Assembly (NCBI RefSeq): GCF_932526225.1
Contig: NC_064045.1
Span: forward strand, 1,240,001-1,304,000
DNA: 64,000 bases
Reading direction: 5' to 3'
From: Nematostella vectensis
Lineage: Eukaryota > Cnidaria > Anthozoa > Actiniaria > Edwardsiidae
Below are positions 50,739 to 63,436 of this stretch, piece after piece. Positions within the stretch are counted from its first letter, which is position 1; every line of letters starts with the position of its first letter. Under the pieces are notes generated by a model. It saw only the letters and a list, made by a program, of their open reading frames with translations. It made no database searches and was not told the DNA's origin. Position numbers and translations under genes: made by a program.

Positions 50739-53700
50739 AGTGGCTGGCGTAATGACAGCTTGGCTTGCTTGAATCTGCCTTGTATTTGGCTAGAACTAGT
50801 TCTTTGATCTCGAACGGGTAAAGGGGCCCATGCAGGTTTTTTTTTTTCACGCTATACACCTTATAATTATAATTGATGTCCATCGCAATCCCTGCTTCCT
50901 GAAGTTAGAGCCTAGTGCACCACTGGAGTCCAATGGACTCCGGGAAATTTAAAAATTCATACTGCTAGTTTTGCCGCTGTTAATTTAACATATACCATTG
51001 TCTGGTCTTGCAAATAAATAATAAGAGATACTTTATACATTTCAATATATACAGAAATACTTTGTATATTAATATAATATAAGAGTCTCCAGAGGGACTT
51101 TGAAGGCTGTTCCAAAAATGTGCTTATTATACATGTACGACCTACTTTGGGTTTAGAAGTTTGTGAGAAGTCATTGAATATCTTATTCGGTTTTGATTCT
51201 CTGGTGTACTGACTAGTCCTGGTGCAGGTGCCAATGGCCAGATTAGAAGAGTTCTGGGCTCTTGTCAAAGTCGTATTCGTTTTTTTTTTCGGTGTATTGA
51301 ATAGTCCACATGGTGTTCTTTGTTGAAGGGAAGTCTCAAAACTTCTTGGTTGGACCGCATATGGTACTTCTAAGAGCCTCTCGAGAGAACAAGCCTTATC
51401 TAGATTTTTTTGGTCCGTCCTGTCACGCCCAGGGCATGCACAAACACGTATGGGCCTCACCCCCCATCACTTTTGTAATGGTCCCTCTTCCTTATCACAA
51501 GTCTGCTACTCATAACATTATGTGGTGTCATGGAGTAATGTACTCTTACATGAGAGAGAAAGCGTCTTTTGTTTTAATTTTATATTGAAACCTGAGTCAA
51601 CAGGTGTAAAGTGTATTAACACTAGCTTTACACCTGTAAAATATCAGCAACTATCTGTGATAGAAGTGGCTGGCGTAAAGACAGCTTGGCTTGCTTGAAT
51701 CTCTGCCTTGTATTTGGATAGAACTAGTTCTTTGATCTCGAACGGGTAAAGGGGCCCATGCAGGCTATTTTTTTCACGATATACACCTTATAATTATAAT
51801 TGATGTCCACCGCAATCCCTGCTTCCTAAAGTTAGAGCATAGTGCACCAATGGGGTCCAATGGACACCGAGAAATTTAAAAATGCATACTGCTAGTTTTG
51901 CCGCTGTTAATTTAACATATACCATTGTCTGGTCTTGCAAATAAATAATAAGAGATACTTTATACATTTCAATATATACAGAAATACTTTATATATTAAT
52001 ATAATATAAGAGTCTCCAGAGGGACTTTGAAGGCTGTTCCAAAAATGTGCTTATTATACATGTACGACCTACTTTGGGTTTAGAAGTTTGTCAGAAGTCA
52101 TTGAATATCTTATTCGGTTTTGATTTATCTGGTGTACTGACTAGTCCTGGTGCAGGTGCCAATGGCCAGATTAGAAGAGTTCTGGGCTCTTGTCAAAGTC
52201 GTATTCGTTTTTTATTTTTTCGGTGTATTGAATAGTCCACATGGTGTTCTTTGTTAAAGGGAAGTCTCAAAACTTCTGGGTTGGACCGCATATGGTACTT
52301 CTAAGAGCCTCTCGAGAGAACCAGCCTTATCTAGATTTTTTTGGTCCGTCCTGTCACGCCCAGGGCATGCACAAACACGTGTGGGCCGCACCCACCATCA
52401 CTTTTGTAATGGTCCCTCTTCCTTATCACAAGTCTGGTACTCTTAACATTATGTGGTGTCATGGAGTAATGTACTCTTACATGAGAGAGAAAGCGTCTTT
52501 TGTTTTCATTTTATATTGAAACCTGTGTCAACATGTGTAAAGTGTATTAACACTAGCTTTACACCTGTAAAATATTAACAACTATCTGTGATAGAAGTGG
52601 CTGGCGTAATGACAGCTTGGCTTGCTTGAATCTCTGCCTTGTATTTGGATAGAACTAGTTCTTTGATCTCGAACGGGTAAAGGGGCCCATGCAGGCTATT
52701 TTTTTTCACGATATACACCTTATAATTATAATTGATGTCCACCGCAATCCCTGCTTCCTAAAGTTAGAGCCTAGTGCACCACTGGAGTCCAATGGACTCC
52801 GAGAAATTTAAAAATGCATACTGCTAGTTTTGCCGCTGTTAATTTAACATATACCATTGTCTGGTCTTGCAAATAAATAATAAGAGATACTTTATACATT
52901 TCAATATATACAGAAATACTTTATATATTAATATAATATAAGAGTCTCCAGAGGGACTTTGAAGGCTGTTCCAAAAATGTGCTTATTATACATGTACGAC
53001 CTACTTTGGGTTTAGAAGTTTGTGAGAAGTCATTGAATATCTTATTCGGTTTTGATTTATCTGGTGTACTGACTAGTCCTGGTGCAGGTGCCAATGGCCA
53101 GATTAGAAGAGTTCTGGGCTCTTGTCAAAGTCGTATTAGTTTTTTTATTTTTCGGTGTATTGAATAGTCCACATGGTGTTCTTTGTTGAAGGGAAGTCTC
53201 AAAACTTCTGGGTTGGACCGCATATGGTACTTCTAAGAGCCTCTCGAGAGAACAAGCCTTATCTAGATTTTTTTGGTCCGTCCTGTCACGCCCAGGGCAT
53301 GCACAAACACGTGTGGGCCTCACCCCCCATCACTTTTGTAATGGTCCCTCTTCCTTATCACAAGTCTGCTACTCATAACATTATGTGGTGTCATGGAGTA
53401 ATGTACTCTTACATGAGAGAGAAAGCGTCTTTTGTTTTAATTTTATATTGAAACCTGAGTCAACAGGTGTAAAGTGTATTAACACTAGCTTTACACCTGT
53501 AAAATATCAGCAACTAACTGTGATAGAAGTGGCTGGCGTAAAGACAGCTTGGCTTGCTTGAATCTCTGCCTTGTATTTGGATAGAACTAGTTCTTTGATC
53601 TCGAACGGGTAAAGGGGCCCATGCAGGCTATTTTTTTCACGATATACACCTTATAATTATAATTGATGTCCACCGCAATCCCTGCTTCCTAAAGTTAGAG

Positions 53701-55389
53701 CATAGTGCACCAATGGGGTCCAATGGACACCGAGAAATTTAAAAATGCATACTGCTAGTTTTGCCGCTGTTAATTTAACATATACCATTGTCTGGTCTTG
53801 CAAATAAATAATAAGAGATACTTTATACATTTCAATATATACAGAAATACTTTATATATTAATATAATATAAGAGTCTCCAGAGGGACTTTGAAGGCTGT
53901 TCCAAAAATGTGCTTATTATACATGTACGACCTACTTTGGGTTTAGAAGTTTGTCAGAAGTCATTGAATATCTTATTCGGTTTTGATTTATCTGGTGTAC
54001 TGACTAGTCCTGGTGCAGGTGCCAATGGCCAGATTAGAAGAGTTCTGGGCTCTTGTCAAAGTCGTATTCGTTTTTTATTTTTTCGGTGTATTGAATAGTC
54101 CACATGGTGTTCTTTGTTAAAGGGAAGTCTCAAAACTTCTGGGTTGGACCGCATATGGTACTTCTAAGAGCCTCTCGAGAGAACCAGCCTTATCTAGATT
54201 TTTTTGGTCCGTCCTGTCACGCCCAGGGCATGCACAAACACGTGTGGGCCGCACCCACCATCACTTTTGTAATGGTCCCTCTTCCTTATCACAAGTCTGG
54301 TACTCTTAACATTATGTGGTGTCATGGAGTAATGTACTCTTACATGAGAGAGAAAGCGTCTTTTGTTTTCATTTTATATTGAAACCTGTGTCAACAGGTG
54401 TAAAGTGTATTAACACTAGCTTTACACCTGTAAAATATTAACAACTATCTGTGATAGAAGTGGCTGGCGTAATGACAGCTTGGCTTGCTTGAATCTCTGC
54501 CTTGTATTTGGATAGAACTAGTTCTTTGATCTCGAACGGGTAAAGGGGCCCATGCAGGCTATTTTTTTTCACGATATACACCTTATAATTATAATTGATG
54601 TCCACCGCAATCCCTGCTTCCTAAAGTTAGAGCCTAGTGCACCACTGGAGTCCAATGGACTCCGAGAAATTTAAAAATGCATACTGCTAGTTTTGCCGCT
54701 GTTAATTTAACATATACCATTGTCTGGTCTTGCAAATAAATAATAAGAGATACTTTATACATTTCAATATATACAGAAATACTTTATATATTAATATAAT
54801 ATAAGAGTCTCCAGAGGGACTTTGAAGGCTGTTCCAAAAATGTGCTTATTATACATGTACGACCTACTTTGGGTTTAGAAGTTTGTGAGAAGTCATTGAA
54901 TATCTTATTCGGTTTTGATTTATCTGGTGTACTGACTGGTCCTGGTGCAGGTGCCAATGGCCAGATTAGAAGAGTTCTGGGCTCTTGTCAAAGTCGTATT
55001 CGTTTTTTATTTTTCGGTGTATTGAATAGTCCACATGGTGTTCTTTGTTAAAGGGAAGTCTCAAAACTTCTGGGTTGGACCGCATATGGTACTTCTAAGA
55101 GCCTCTCGAGAGAACCAGCCTTATCTAGATTTTTTTGGTCCGTCCTGTCACGCCCAGGGCATGCACAAACACGTGTGGGCCGCACCCACCATCACTTTTG
55201 TAATGGTCCCTCTTCCTTATCACAAGTCTGGTACTCTTAACATTATGTGGTGTCATGGAGTAATGTACTCTTACATGAGAGAGAAAGCGTCTTTTGTTTT
55301 AATTTTATATTGAAACCTGTGTCAACAGGTGGAAAGTGTATTAACACTAGCTTTACACCTATAAAATATCAACAACTATCTGTGATAGA
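50739..55389 (+). repeat. Second copy of the unit-1 distal segment
   Basis: Landmarks at 51310, 52241, 53173, 54104 and 55035 correspond to 3361, 4292, 5224, 7086 and 8017 of unit 1. The offset is 47,949 bp for the first three and 47,018 bp for the rest, so the monomer at 6155 is missing here. Shared private variants include CCTGAAGTTAG, CTTCTTGGTTGG, GCATAGTGCACCAATGGGG and GTTTGTCAGAAG. The segment is followed by a type-a monomer, as in unit 1. Confidence 0.88.
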
Positions 55390-56850
55390 AGTGGCTGGCG
55401 TAATGACAGCTTGGCTTGCTTGAATCTGTCTTGTATTTGGCTAGAACTAGTTCTTTGATCTCGAACGGGTAAAGGGGCCCATGCAGGTTTTTTTTTTTTC
55501 ACGCTATACACCTTATAATTATAATTGATGTCCATCGCAATCCCTGCTTCCTAAAGTTAGAGCCTAGTGCACCACTGGAGTCCGATGGACTCCGAGAAAT
55601 TTAAAAATTCATACTGCTAGTTTTGCCGCTGTTAATTTAACATATACCATTGTCTGGTCTTGCAAATAAATAATAAGAGATACTTTATACATTTCAATAT
55701 ATACAGAAATACTTTGTATATTAATATAATATAAGAGTCTCCAGAGGGACTTTGAAGGCTGTTCCAAAACTGTGCTTATTATACATGTACGACCTACTTT
55801 GGGTTTAGAAGTTTGTGAGAAGTCATTGAATATCTTATTCGGTTTTGATTCTCTGGTTACTGACAAGTCCTGGTGCAGGTGCCAATGGCCAGATTAGAAG
55901 AATTCTGGGCTCTTTTCAAAGTCGTATTCGTTTTTTATTTTTCGGTGTATTGAATAGTCCACATAGTGTTCTTTGTTGAAGGGAAGTCTCAAAACTTCTG
56001 GGTTGGACCGCATGTGGTACTTCTAAGAGCCTCTAGAGAGAACAAGCCTTATCTAGATTTTTTTGGTCCGTCCTGTCACGCCCAGGGCATGCACAAACAC
56101 GTGTGGGCACCAACCCCTATCACTTTTGTAATGGTCCTTCTTCCCTATCACAAGTCTGCTACTCATAACATTATGTGGTGTCATGGAGTAATGTACTCTA
56201 ACATGAGAGAGAAAGCGTCTTTTGTTTTAATTTTATATTGAAACCTGTGTCAACAGGTGTAAAGTGTATTAACACTAGCTTTACACCTGTAAAATATCAG
56301 CAACTATCTGTGATAGAAGTGGCTGGCGTAATGACAGCTTGGCTTGCTTGAATCTCTGCCTTGTATTTGGCTAGAACTAGTTCTTTGATCTCGAACGGGT
56401 AAAGGGGCCCATGCAGGTTATTTTTTTTCACGATATACACCTTATAATTATAATTGATGTCCATCGCAATCCCTGCTTCCTAAAGTTAGAGCCTAGTGCA
56501 CCACTGGAGTCCAATGGACTCCGTGAAATTTAAAAATTCATACTGCTAGTTTTGCCGCTGTTAATTTAACATATACCATTGTCTGGTCTTGCAAATAAAT
56601 AATAAGAGATACTTTATACATTTCAATATATACAGAAATACTTTATATATTAATATAATATAAGAGTCTCCAGAGGGACTTTGAAGGCTGTTCCAAAAAT
56701 GTGCTTATTATACATGTACGACCTACTTTGGGTTTAGAAGTTTGTGAGAAGTCATTGAATATCTTATTCGGTTTTGATTTATCTGGTGTACTGACTAGTC
56801 CTGGTGCATGTGCCAATGGCCAGATTAGAAGAGTTCTGGGCTCTTGTCAA
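55390..56850 (+). repeat. Type-a monomer plus the 5' part of a type-b monomer
   Basis: The monomer with landmark 55963 is type a: GTCCGATGG, long T-tract and CTCTTTTCAAAG are all present, with a private CTCTAGAGAG in place of CTCTCGAGAG near 56032. The next monomer begins as type b, including GCATGTGCC near 56807. Before its landmark at 56894 it switches to the sequence of the monomer at 42240. The right edge given here is approximate, because the two parents are identical across the switch. Confidence 0.8.
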
Positions 56851-58777
56851 AGTCGTATTCGTTTTTTATTTTTCGGTGTATTGAATAGTCCACATGGTGT
56901 TCTTTGTTGAAGGGAAGTCTCAAAACTTCTGGGTTGGACCGCATATGGTACTTCTAAGAGCCTCTCGAGAGAACCAGCCTTATCTAGATTTTTTTGGTCC
57001 GTCCTGTCACGCCCAGGGCATGCACAAACACGTGTGGGCCGCACCCACCTTCACTTTTGTAATGGTCCCTCTTCCTTATCACAAGTCTGCTACTCAAAAC
57101 ATTATGTGGTGTCATGGAGTAATGTACTCTTACATGAGAGAGAAAGCGTCTTTTGTCTTAATTTTATATTGAAACCTGTGTCAACAGGTGTAAAGTGTAT
57201 TAACACTAGCTTTACACCTATAAAATATCAACAACTATCTGTGATAGAAGTGGCTGGCGTAATGACAGCTTGGCTTGCTTGAATCTGTCTTGTATTTGGC
57301 TAGAACTAGTTCTTTGATCTCGAACGGGTAAAGAGGCCCATGCAGGTTATTTTTTTTTCACGATATACACCTTATAATTATAATTGATGTCCATCGCAAT
57401 CCCTGCTTCCTAAAGTTAGAGCCTAGTGCACCACTGGAGTCTAATGGACTCCGAGAAATTTAAAAATGCATACTGCTAGTTTTGCCGCTGTTAATTTATC
57501 ATATACCATTGTCATGTCTCGCAAATAAATAATAAGAGATACATTATATATTTCAATATATACAGAAATACTTTATATATTAATATAATATAAGAGTCTC
57601 CAGAGGGACTTTGAAGGCTGTTCCAAAACTGTGCTTATTATACATGTACGACCTACTTTGGGTTTAGAAGTTTGTGAGAAGTCATTGAATATCTTATTCG
57701 GTTTTGATTCTCTGGTTACTGACAAGTCCTGGTGCAGGTGCCAATGACCAGATTAGAAGAGTTCTGGGCTCTTGTCAAAGTCGTATTCGTTTTTTATTTT
57801 TCGGTGTATTGAATAGTCCACATGGTGTTCTTTGTTAAAGGGAAGTCTCAAAACTTCTGGGTTGGACCGCATATGGTACTTCTAAGAGCCTCTCGAGAGA
57901 ACCAGCCTTATCTAGATTTTTTTGGTCTGTCCTGTCACGCCCAGGGCATGCACAAACACGTGTGGGCCGCACCCACCTTCACTTTTGTAATGGTCCCTCT
58001 TCCTTATCACAAGTCTGGTACTCTTAACATTATGTGGTGTCATGGAGTAATGTACTCTTACATGAGAGAGAAAGCGTCTTTTGTTTTAATTTTATATTGA
58101 AACCTGTGTCAACAGGTGTAAAGTGTATTAACACTAGCTTTACACCTATAAAATATCAACAACTATCTGTGATAGAAGTGGCTGGCGTAATGACAGCTTG
58201 GCTTGCTTGAATCTGCCTTGTATTTGGCTAGAACTAGTTCTTTGATCTCGAACGGGTAAAGGGGCCCATGCAGGTTATTTTTTTTCACGATATACACCTT
58301 ATAATTATAATTGATGTCCATCGCAATCCCTGCTTCCTAAAGTTAGAGCCTAGTGCACCACTGGAGTCCAATGGACTCCGAGAAATTTAAAAATGCATAC
58401 TGCTAGTTTTGCCGCTGTTCATTTAACGTATACCATTGTCTGGTCTCGCAAATAAATAATAAGAGATACTTTATAAATTTCAATATATACAGAAATACTT
58501 TATATATAAATATAATATAAGAGTCGCCAGAGGGACCTTGAAGGCTTATCCAAAAATGTGCTTATTATACATGTACGACCTACTTTGGGTTTAGAAGTTT
58601 GTGAGAAGTCATTGAATATCTTATTCGGTTTTGATTCTCTGGTGTACTGACTAGTCCTGGTGCAGGTGCCAATGGCAAGATTAGAAGAATTCTGGGCTCT
58701 TGTCAAAGTCGTATTCGTTTTTTATTTTTCGGTGTATTGAATAGTCCACATAGTGTTCTTTGTTGAAGGGAAGTCTC

Positions 58778-59335
58778 GAGATCAAGAAGAAAGCGAACAG
58801 GGTGCTAAACATTCTCCAGAGGAACTTATCATCAAGTCCTGCTGAGGTCAAGGAGAAGGCCTACATTAGTCTTGTGCGTCCTGTAGCTGAATATGCCTCC
58901 CCAGCGTGGTCTCCACACACTCAAAAGGACATCAACTGTGTTGAGTCAATTCAACGCCGCGCTGCCCGCTTTGTCACAAACGATTATCGTAGAGATAGTA
59001 GTGTTTCAAACATGATTGCCCAATTAGGATGGCAATCGTTACAAAATCGTAGAGTGGTAAATGATATTTCTTTATTTTACAATGTTAATTTTCATCACGT
59101 AAACATTGACTTTCCCACTGACATTAAGCTGAGACACTTCAATTATGCTACTAGGGCTAGTGCCCGTAATTGTTTCCACTTTGACAATCCAACACCAGCA
59201 GTAAATTGTTACAAGTTTTCGTTCTATGTAAGATCTGTTCCAGTTTGGAACTCACTGTCTCAATCATGCTTTAACAATATATCAACTGTAACACAATTTC
59301 GTGCGGCCTTGCCTAGCGAGCTAATCCTGCAATGA
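58778..59335 (+). pseudogene. Non-LTR reverse transcriptase ORF, C-terminal fragment, copy 2
   Basis: It encodes the same C-terminal reverse-transcriptase remnant as copy 1, with an open frame to the TGA at 59333-59335. Codon 58835-58837 is AGT (Ser) where copy 1 has TGT (Cys, 44181-44183), within the stretch before VKEKAYISLVRPV. Ser or Cys is tolerated at this linker-like position in relatives, so the change tells nothing about function. It lacks the catalytic palm and the endonuclease and cannot transpose on its own. It is useful as a marker for dating the block duplication. Confidence 0.88.
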
Positions 59336-59508
59336 TGGTATGCCTTATTTATTTGTTTTTAATGTGTTTTTTTGTGTATCATTATTATTACTTGATTGTA
59401 CTGTTTATTTATGTATTTTTTTTTTTTTTTTTTTCGTTCGTACTGGTCGTCGACCGCTCATTGCCGGATTAGCTTGCTAGGGGCAAATATCCTAATTAAA
59501 GATTAAAG
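58778..59508 (+). mobile_element. 5'-truncated non-LTR retrotransposon, copy 2
   Basis: This is a 731-bp repeat of the insertion at 44124-44854, in the same orientation, with the same 5' truncation point, the same satellite junctions (GGGAAGTCTC before, AAAACTTCTGG after) and the same diverged flanking monomer. Two independent insertions would not share truncation and target base, so this copy arose by duplication of the surrounding 14.65-kb satellite block. The only difference I noticed inside the coding part is one base in a Cys/Ser codon (58835). Confidence 0.92.
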
Positions 59509-62500
59509 AAAACTTCTGGGTTGGACCGCATATGGTACTTCTAAGAGCCTTTCGAGAGAACAAGCCTTATCTAGATTTTTTTGGTTCGTCCTGTCACGCC
59601 CAGGGCATGCACAAACACGTGTGGGCCTCACCCCCCATCACTTTTGTAATGGTCCCTCTTCCTTATCACAAGTCTGCTACTCATAACATTATGTGGTGTC
59701 ATGGAGTAATGTACTCTTACATGAGAGAGAAAGCGTCTTTTGTTTTAATTTTATATTGAAACCTGAGTCAACAGGTGTAAAGTGTATTAACACTAGCTTT
59801 ACACCTGTAAAAAATCAGCAACTATCTGTGCTAGAAGTGGCTGGCGTAATGACAGCTTGGCTTGCTTGAATCTCTGCCTTGTATTTGGATAGAACTAGTT
59901 CTTTGATCTCGAACGGGTAAAGGGGCCCATGCAGGTTATTTTTTTTTCACGATATACACCTTATAATTATAATTGATGTCCATCGCAATCCCTGCTTCCT
60001 AAAGTTAGAGCCTAGTGCACCACTGGAGTCCAATGGACTCCGAGAAATTTAAAAATTCATACTGCTAGTTTTGCCGCTTTTAATTTAACATATACCATTG
60101 TCTGGTCTTGCAAATAAATAATAAGAGATACTTTATACATTTCAATATATACAGAAATACTTTATATATTAATATAATATAAGAGTCTCCAGAGGGACTT
60201 TGAAGGCTGTTCCAAAAATGTGCTTATTATAAATGTACGACCTACTTTGGGTTTAGAAGTTTGTGAGAAGTCATTGAATATCTTATTCGGTTTTGATTTA
60301 TCTGGTGTACTGACTAGTCCTGGTGCAGGTGCCAATGGCCAGATTAGAAGAGTTCTGGGCTCTTGTCAAAGTCGTATTCGTTTTTTATTTTTCGGTGTAT
60401 TGAATAGTCCACATGGTGTTCTTTGTTAAAGGGAAGTCTCAAAACTTCTGGGTTGGACCGCATATGGTACTTCTAAGAGCCTCTCGAGAGAACCAGCCTT
60501 ATCTAGATTTTTTTGGTCAGTCCTGTCACGCCCAGGGCATGCACAAACACGTGTGGGCCGCACCCACCATCACTTTTGTAATGGTCCCTCTTCCTTATCA
60601 CAAGTCTGGTACTCTTAACATTATGTGGTGTCATGGAGTAATGTACTCTTACATGAGAGAGAAAGCGTCTTTTGTTTTAATTTTATATTGAAACCCGTGT
60701 CAACAGGTGTAAAGTGTATTAACACTAGCTTTACACCTATAAAATATCAACGACTATCTGTGATAGAAGTGGCTGGCGTAATGACAGCTTGGCTTGCTTG
60801 AATCTCTGCCTTGTATTTGGATAGAACTAGTTCTTTGATCTCGAACGGGTAAAGGGGCCCATGCAGGTTATTTTTTTTCACGATATACACCTTATAATTA
60901 TAATTGATGTCCATCGCAATCCCTGCTTCCTAAAGTTAGTGCCTAGTGCACCACTGGAGTCCAATGGACTCCGAGAAATTTAAAAATGCATACTGCTAGT
61001 TTTGCCGCTGTTAATTTATCATATACCATTGTCTGGTCTCGCAAATAAATAATAAGAGATACATTATATATTTCAATATATACAGAAATACTTTATATAT
61101 TAATATAATATAAGAGTCTCCAGAGAGACTTTGAAGGCTGTTCCAAAACTGTGCTTATTATACATGTACGACCTACTTTGGGTTTAGAAGTATGTGAGAA
61201 GTCATTGAATATCTTATTCGGTTTTGATTCTCTGGTTACTGACAAGTCCTGGTGCAGGTGCTAATGGCCAGATTAGAAGAGTTCTGGGCTCTTGTCAAAG
61301 TCGTATTCGTTTTTTTTTTCGGTGTTTTGAATAGTCCACATGGTGTTCTTTGTTGAAGGGAAGTCTCAAAACTTCTGGGTTGGACCGCATGTGGTACTTC
61401 TAAGAGCCTCTCGAGAGAACAAGCCTTATCTAGATTTTTTTGGTCCGTCCTGTCACGCCCAGGGCATGCACAAACACGTGTGGGCACCGACCCCTATCAC
61501 TTTTGTAATGGTCCTTCTTCCCTATCACAAGTCTGCTACTCATAACATTATGTGGTGTCATAGAGTAATGTACTCTAACATGAGAGAGAAAGCGTCTTTT
61601 GTTTTCATTTTATATTGAAACCTGTGTCAACAGGTGTAAAGTGTATTAACACTAGCTTTACACCTGTAAAATATCAGCAACTATCTGTGATAGAAGTGGC
61701 TGGCGTAATGACAGCTTGGCTTGCTTGAATCTCTGCCTTGTATTTGGCTAGAACTAGTTCTTTGATCTCGAACGGGTAAAGGGGCCCATGCAGGTTATTT
61801 TTTTTCACGATATACACCTCATAATTATAATTGATGTCCATCGCAATCCCTGCTTCCTAAAGTTAGAGCCTAGTGCACCACTGGAGTCCAATGGACTCCG
61901 TGAAATTTAAAAATGCATACCGCTAGTTTTGCCGCTGTTAATTTATCATATACCATTGTCTGGTCTCGCAAATAAATAATAAGAGATACATTATATATTT
62001 CAATATATACAGAAATACTTTATATGTTAATATAATATGAGTCTCCAGAGGGACTTTGAAGGCTGTTCCAAAACTGTGCTTATTATACATGTACGACCTA
62101 CTTTGGGTTTAGAAGTTTGTGAGAAGTCATTGAATATCTTATTCGGTTTTGATTCTCTGGTTACTGACAAGTCCTGGTGCAGGTGCCAATGGCCAGATTA
62201 GAAGAATTCTGGGCTCTTGTCAAAGTCGTATTCGTTTTTTATTTTTCGGTGTATTGAATAGTCCACATAGTGTTCTTTGTTGAAGGGAAGTCTCAAAACT
62301 TCTGGGTTGGACCGCATATGGTACTTTTAAGAGCCTCTCGAGAGAACAAGCCTTATCTAGATTTTTTTGGTCCGTCCTGTCACGCCCAGGGCATGCACAA
62401 ACACGTGAGGGCACCAACCCCCATCACTTTTGTAATGGTCCTTCTTCCTTATCACAAGTCTGCTACTCATAACATTATGTGGTGTCATGGAGTAATGTAC

Positions 62501-63420
62501 TCTTACATGAGAGAGAAAGCGTCTTTTGTTTTAATTTTATATTGAAACCTGAGTCAACAGGTGTAAAGTGTATTAACACTAGCTTTACACCTGTAAAATA
62601 TCAGCAACTATCTGTGATAGAAGTGGCTGGCGTAAAGACAGCTTGGCTTGCTTGAATCTCTGCCTTGTATTTGGATAGAACTAGTTCTTTGATCTCGAAC
62701 GGGTAAAGGGGCCCATGCAGGTTATTTTTTTTCACGATATACACCTTATAATTATAATTGATGTCCATCGCAATCCCTGCTTCCTAAAGTTAGAGCCTAG
62801 TGCACCACTGGAGTCCAATGGACTCCGACAAATTTAAAAATTCATACTGCTAGTTTTGCCGCTGTTAATTTAACATATACCATTGTCTGGTCTTGCAAAT
62901 AAATAATAAGAGATGCTTTATACATTTCAATATATACAGAAATACTTTATATATTAATATAATATAAGAGTCTCCAGAGGGACTTTGAAGGCTGTTCCAA
63001 AACTGTGCTTATTATACATGTACGACCTACTTTGGGTTTAGAAGTTTGTGAGAAGTCATTGAATATCTTATTCGGTTTTGATTCTCTGGTGTACTGACTA
63101 GTCCTGGTGGAGGTGCTAATGGCCAGATTAGAAGAGTTCTGGGCTCTTGTCAAAGTCGTATTCGTTTTTTTATTTTTCGGTGTTTTGAATAGTCCACATG
63201 GTGTTCTTTGTTAAAGGGAAGTCTCAAAACTTCTGGGTTGGACCGCATATGGTACTTCTAAGAGCCTCTCGAGAGAACCAGCCTTATCTAGATTTTTTTG
63301 GTCCGTCCTGTCACGCCCAGGGCATGCACAAACACGTGTGGGCCGCACCCACCATCACTTTTGTAATGGTCCCTCTTCCTTATCACAAGTCTGGTACTCT
63401 TAACATTATGTGGTGTCATG

Positions 63421-63436
63421 GAGTAATGTTAAAGCG
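63421..63436 (+). other. 16-bp deletion in monomer 63198 (duplicate)
   Basis: GAGTAATGT joins TAAAGCGTC exactly as near 48770. It supports common descent of the two 14.65-kb copies rather than independent change. Confidence 0.85.

Noticed and set aside
58778-59508. Independent second retroelement insertion
   Set aside because: Truncation point, target base and flanking monomer variants are identical to copy 1, so segmental duplication is the simpler explanation.
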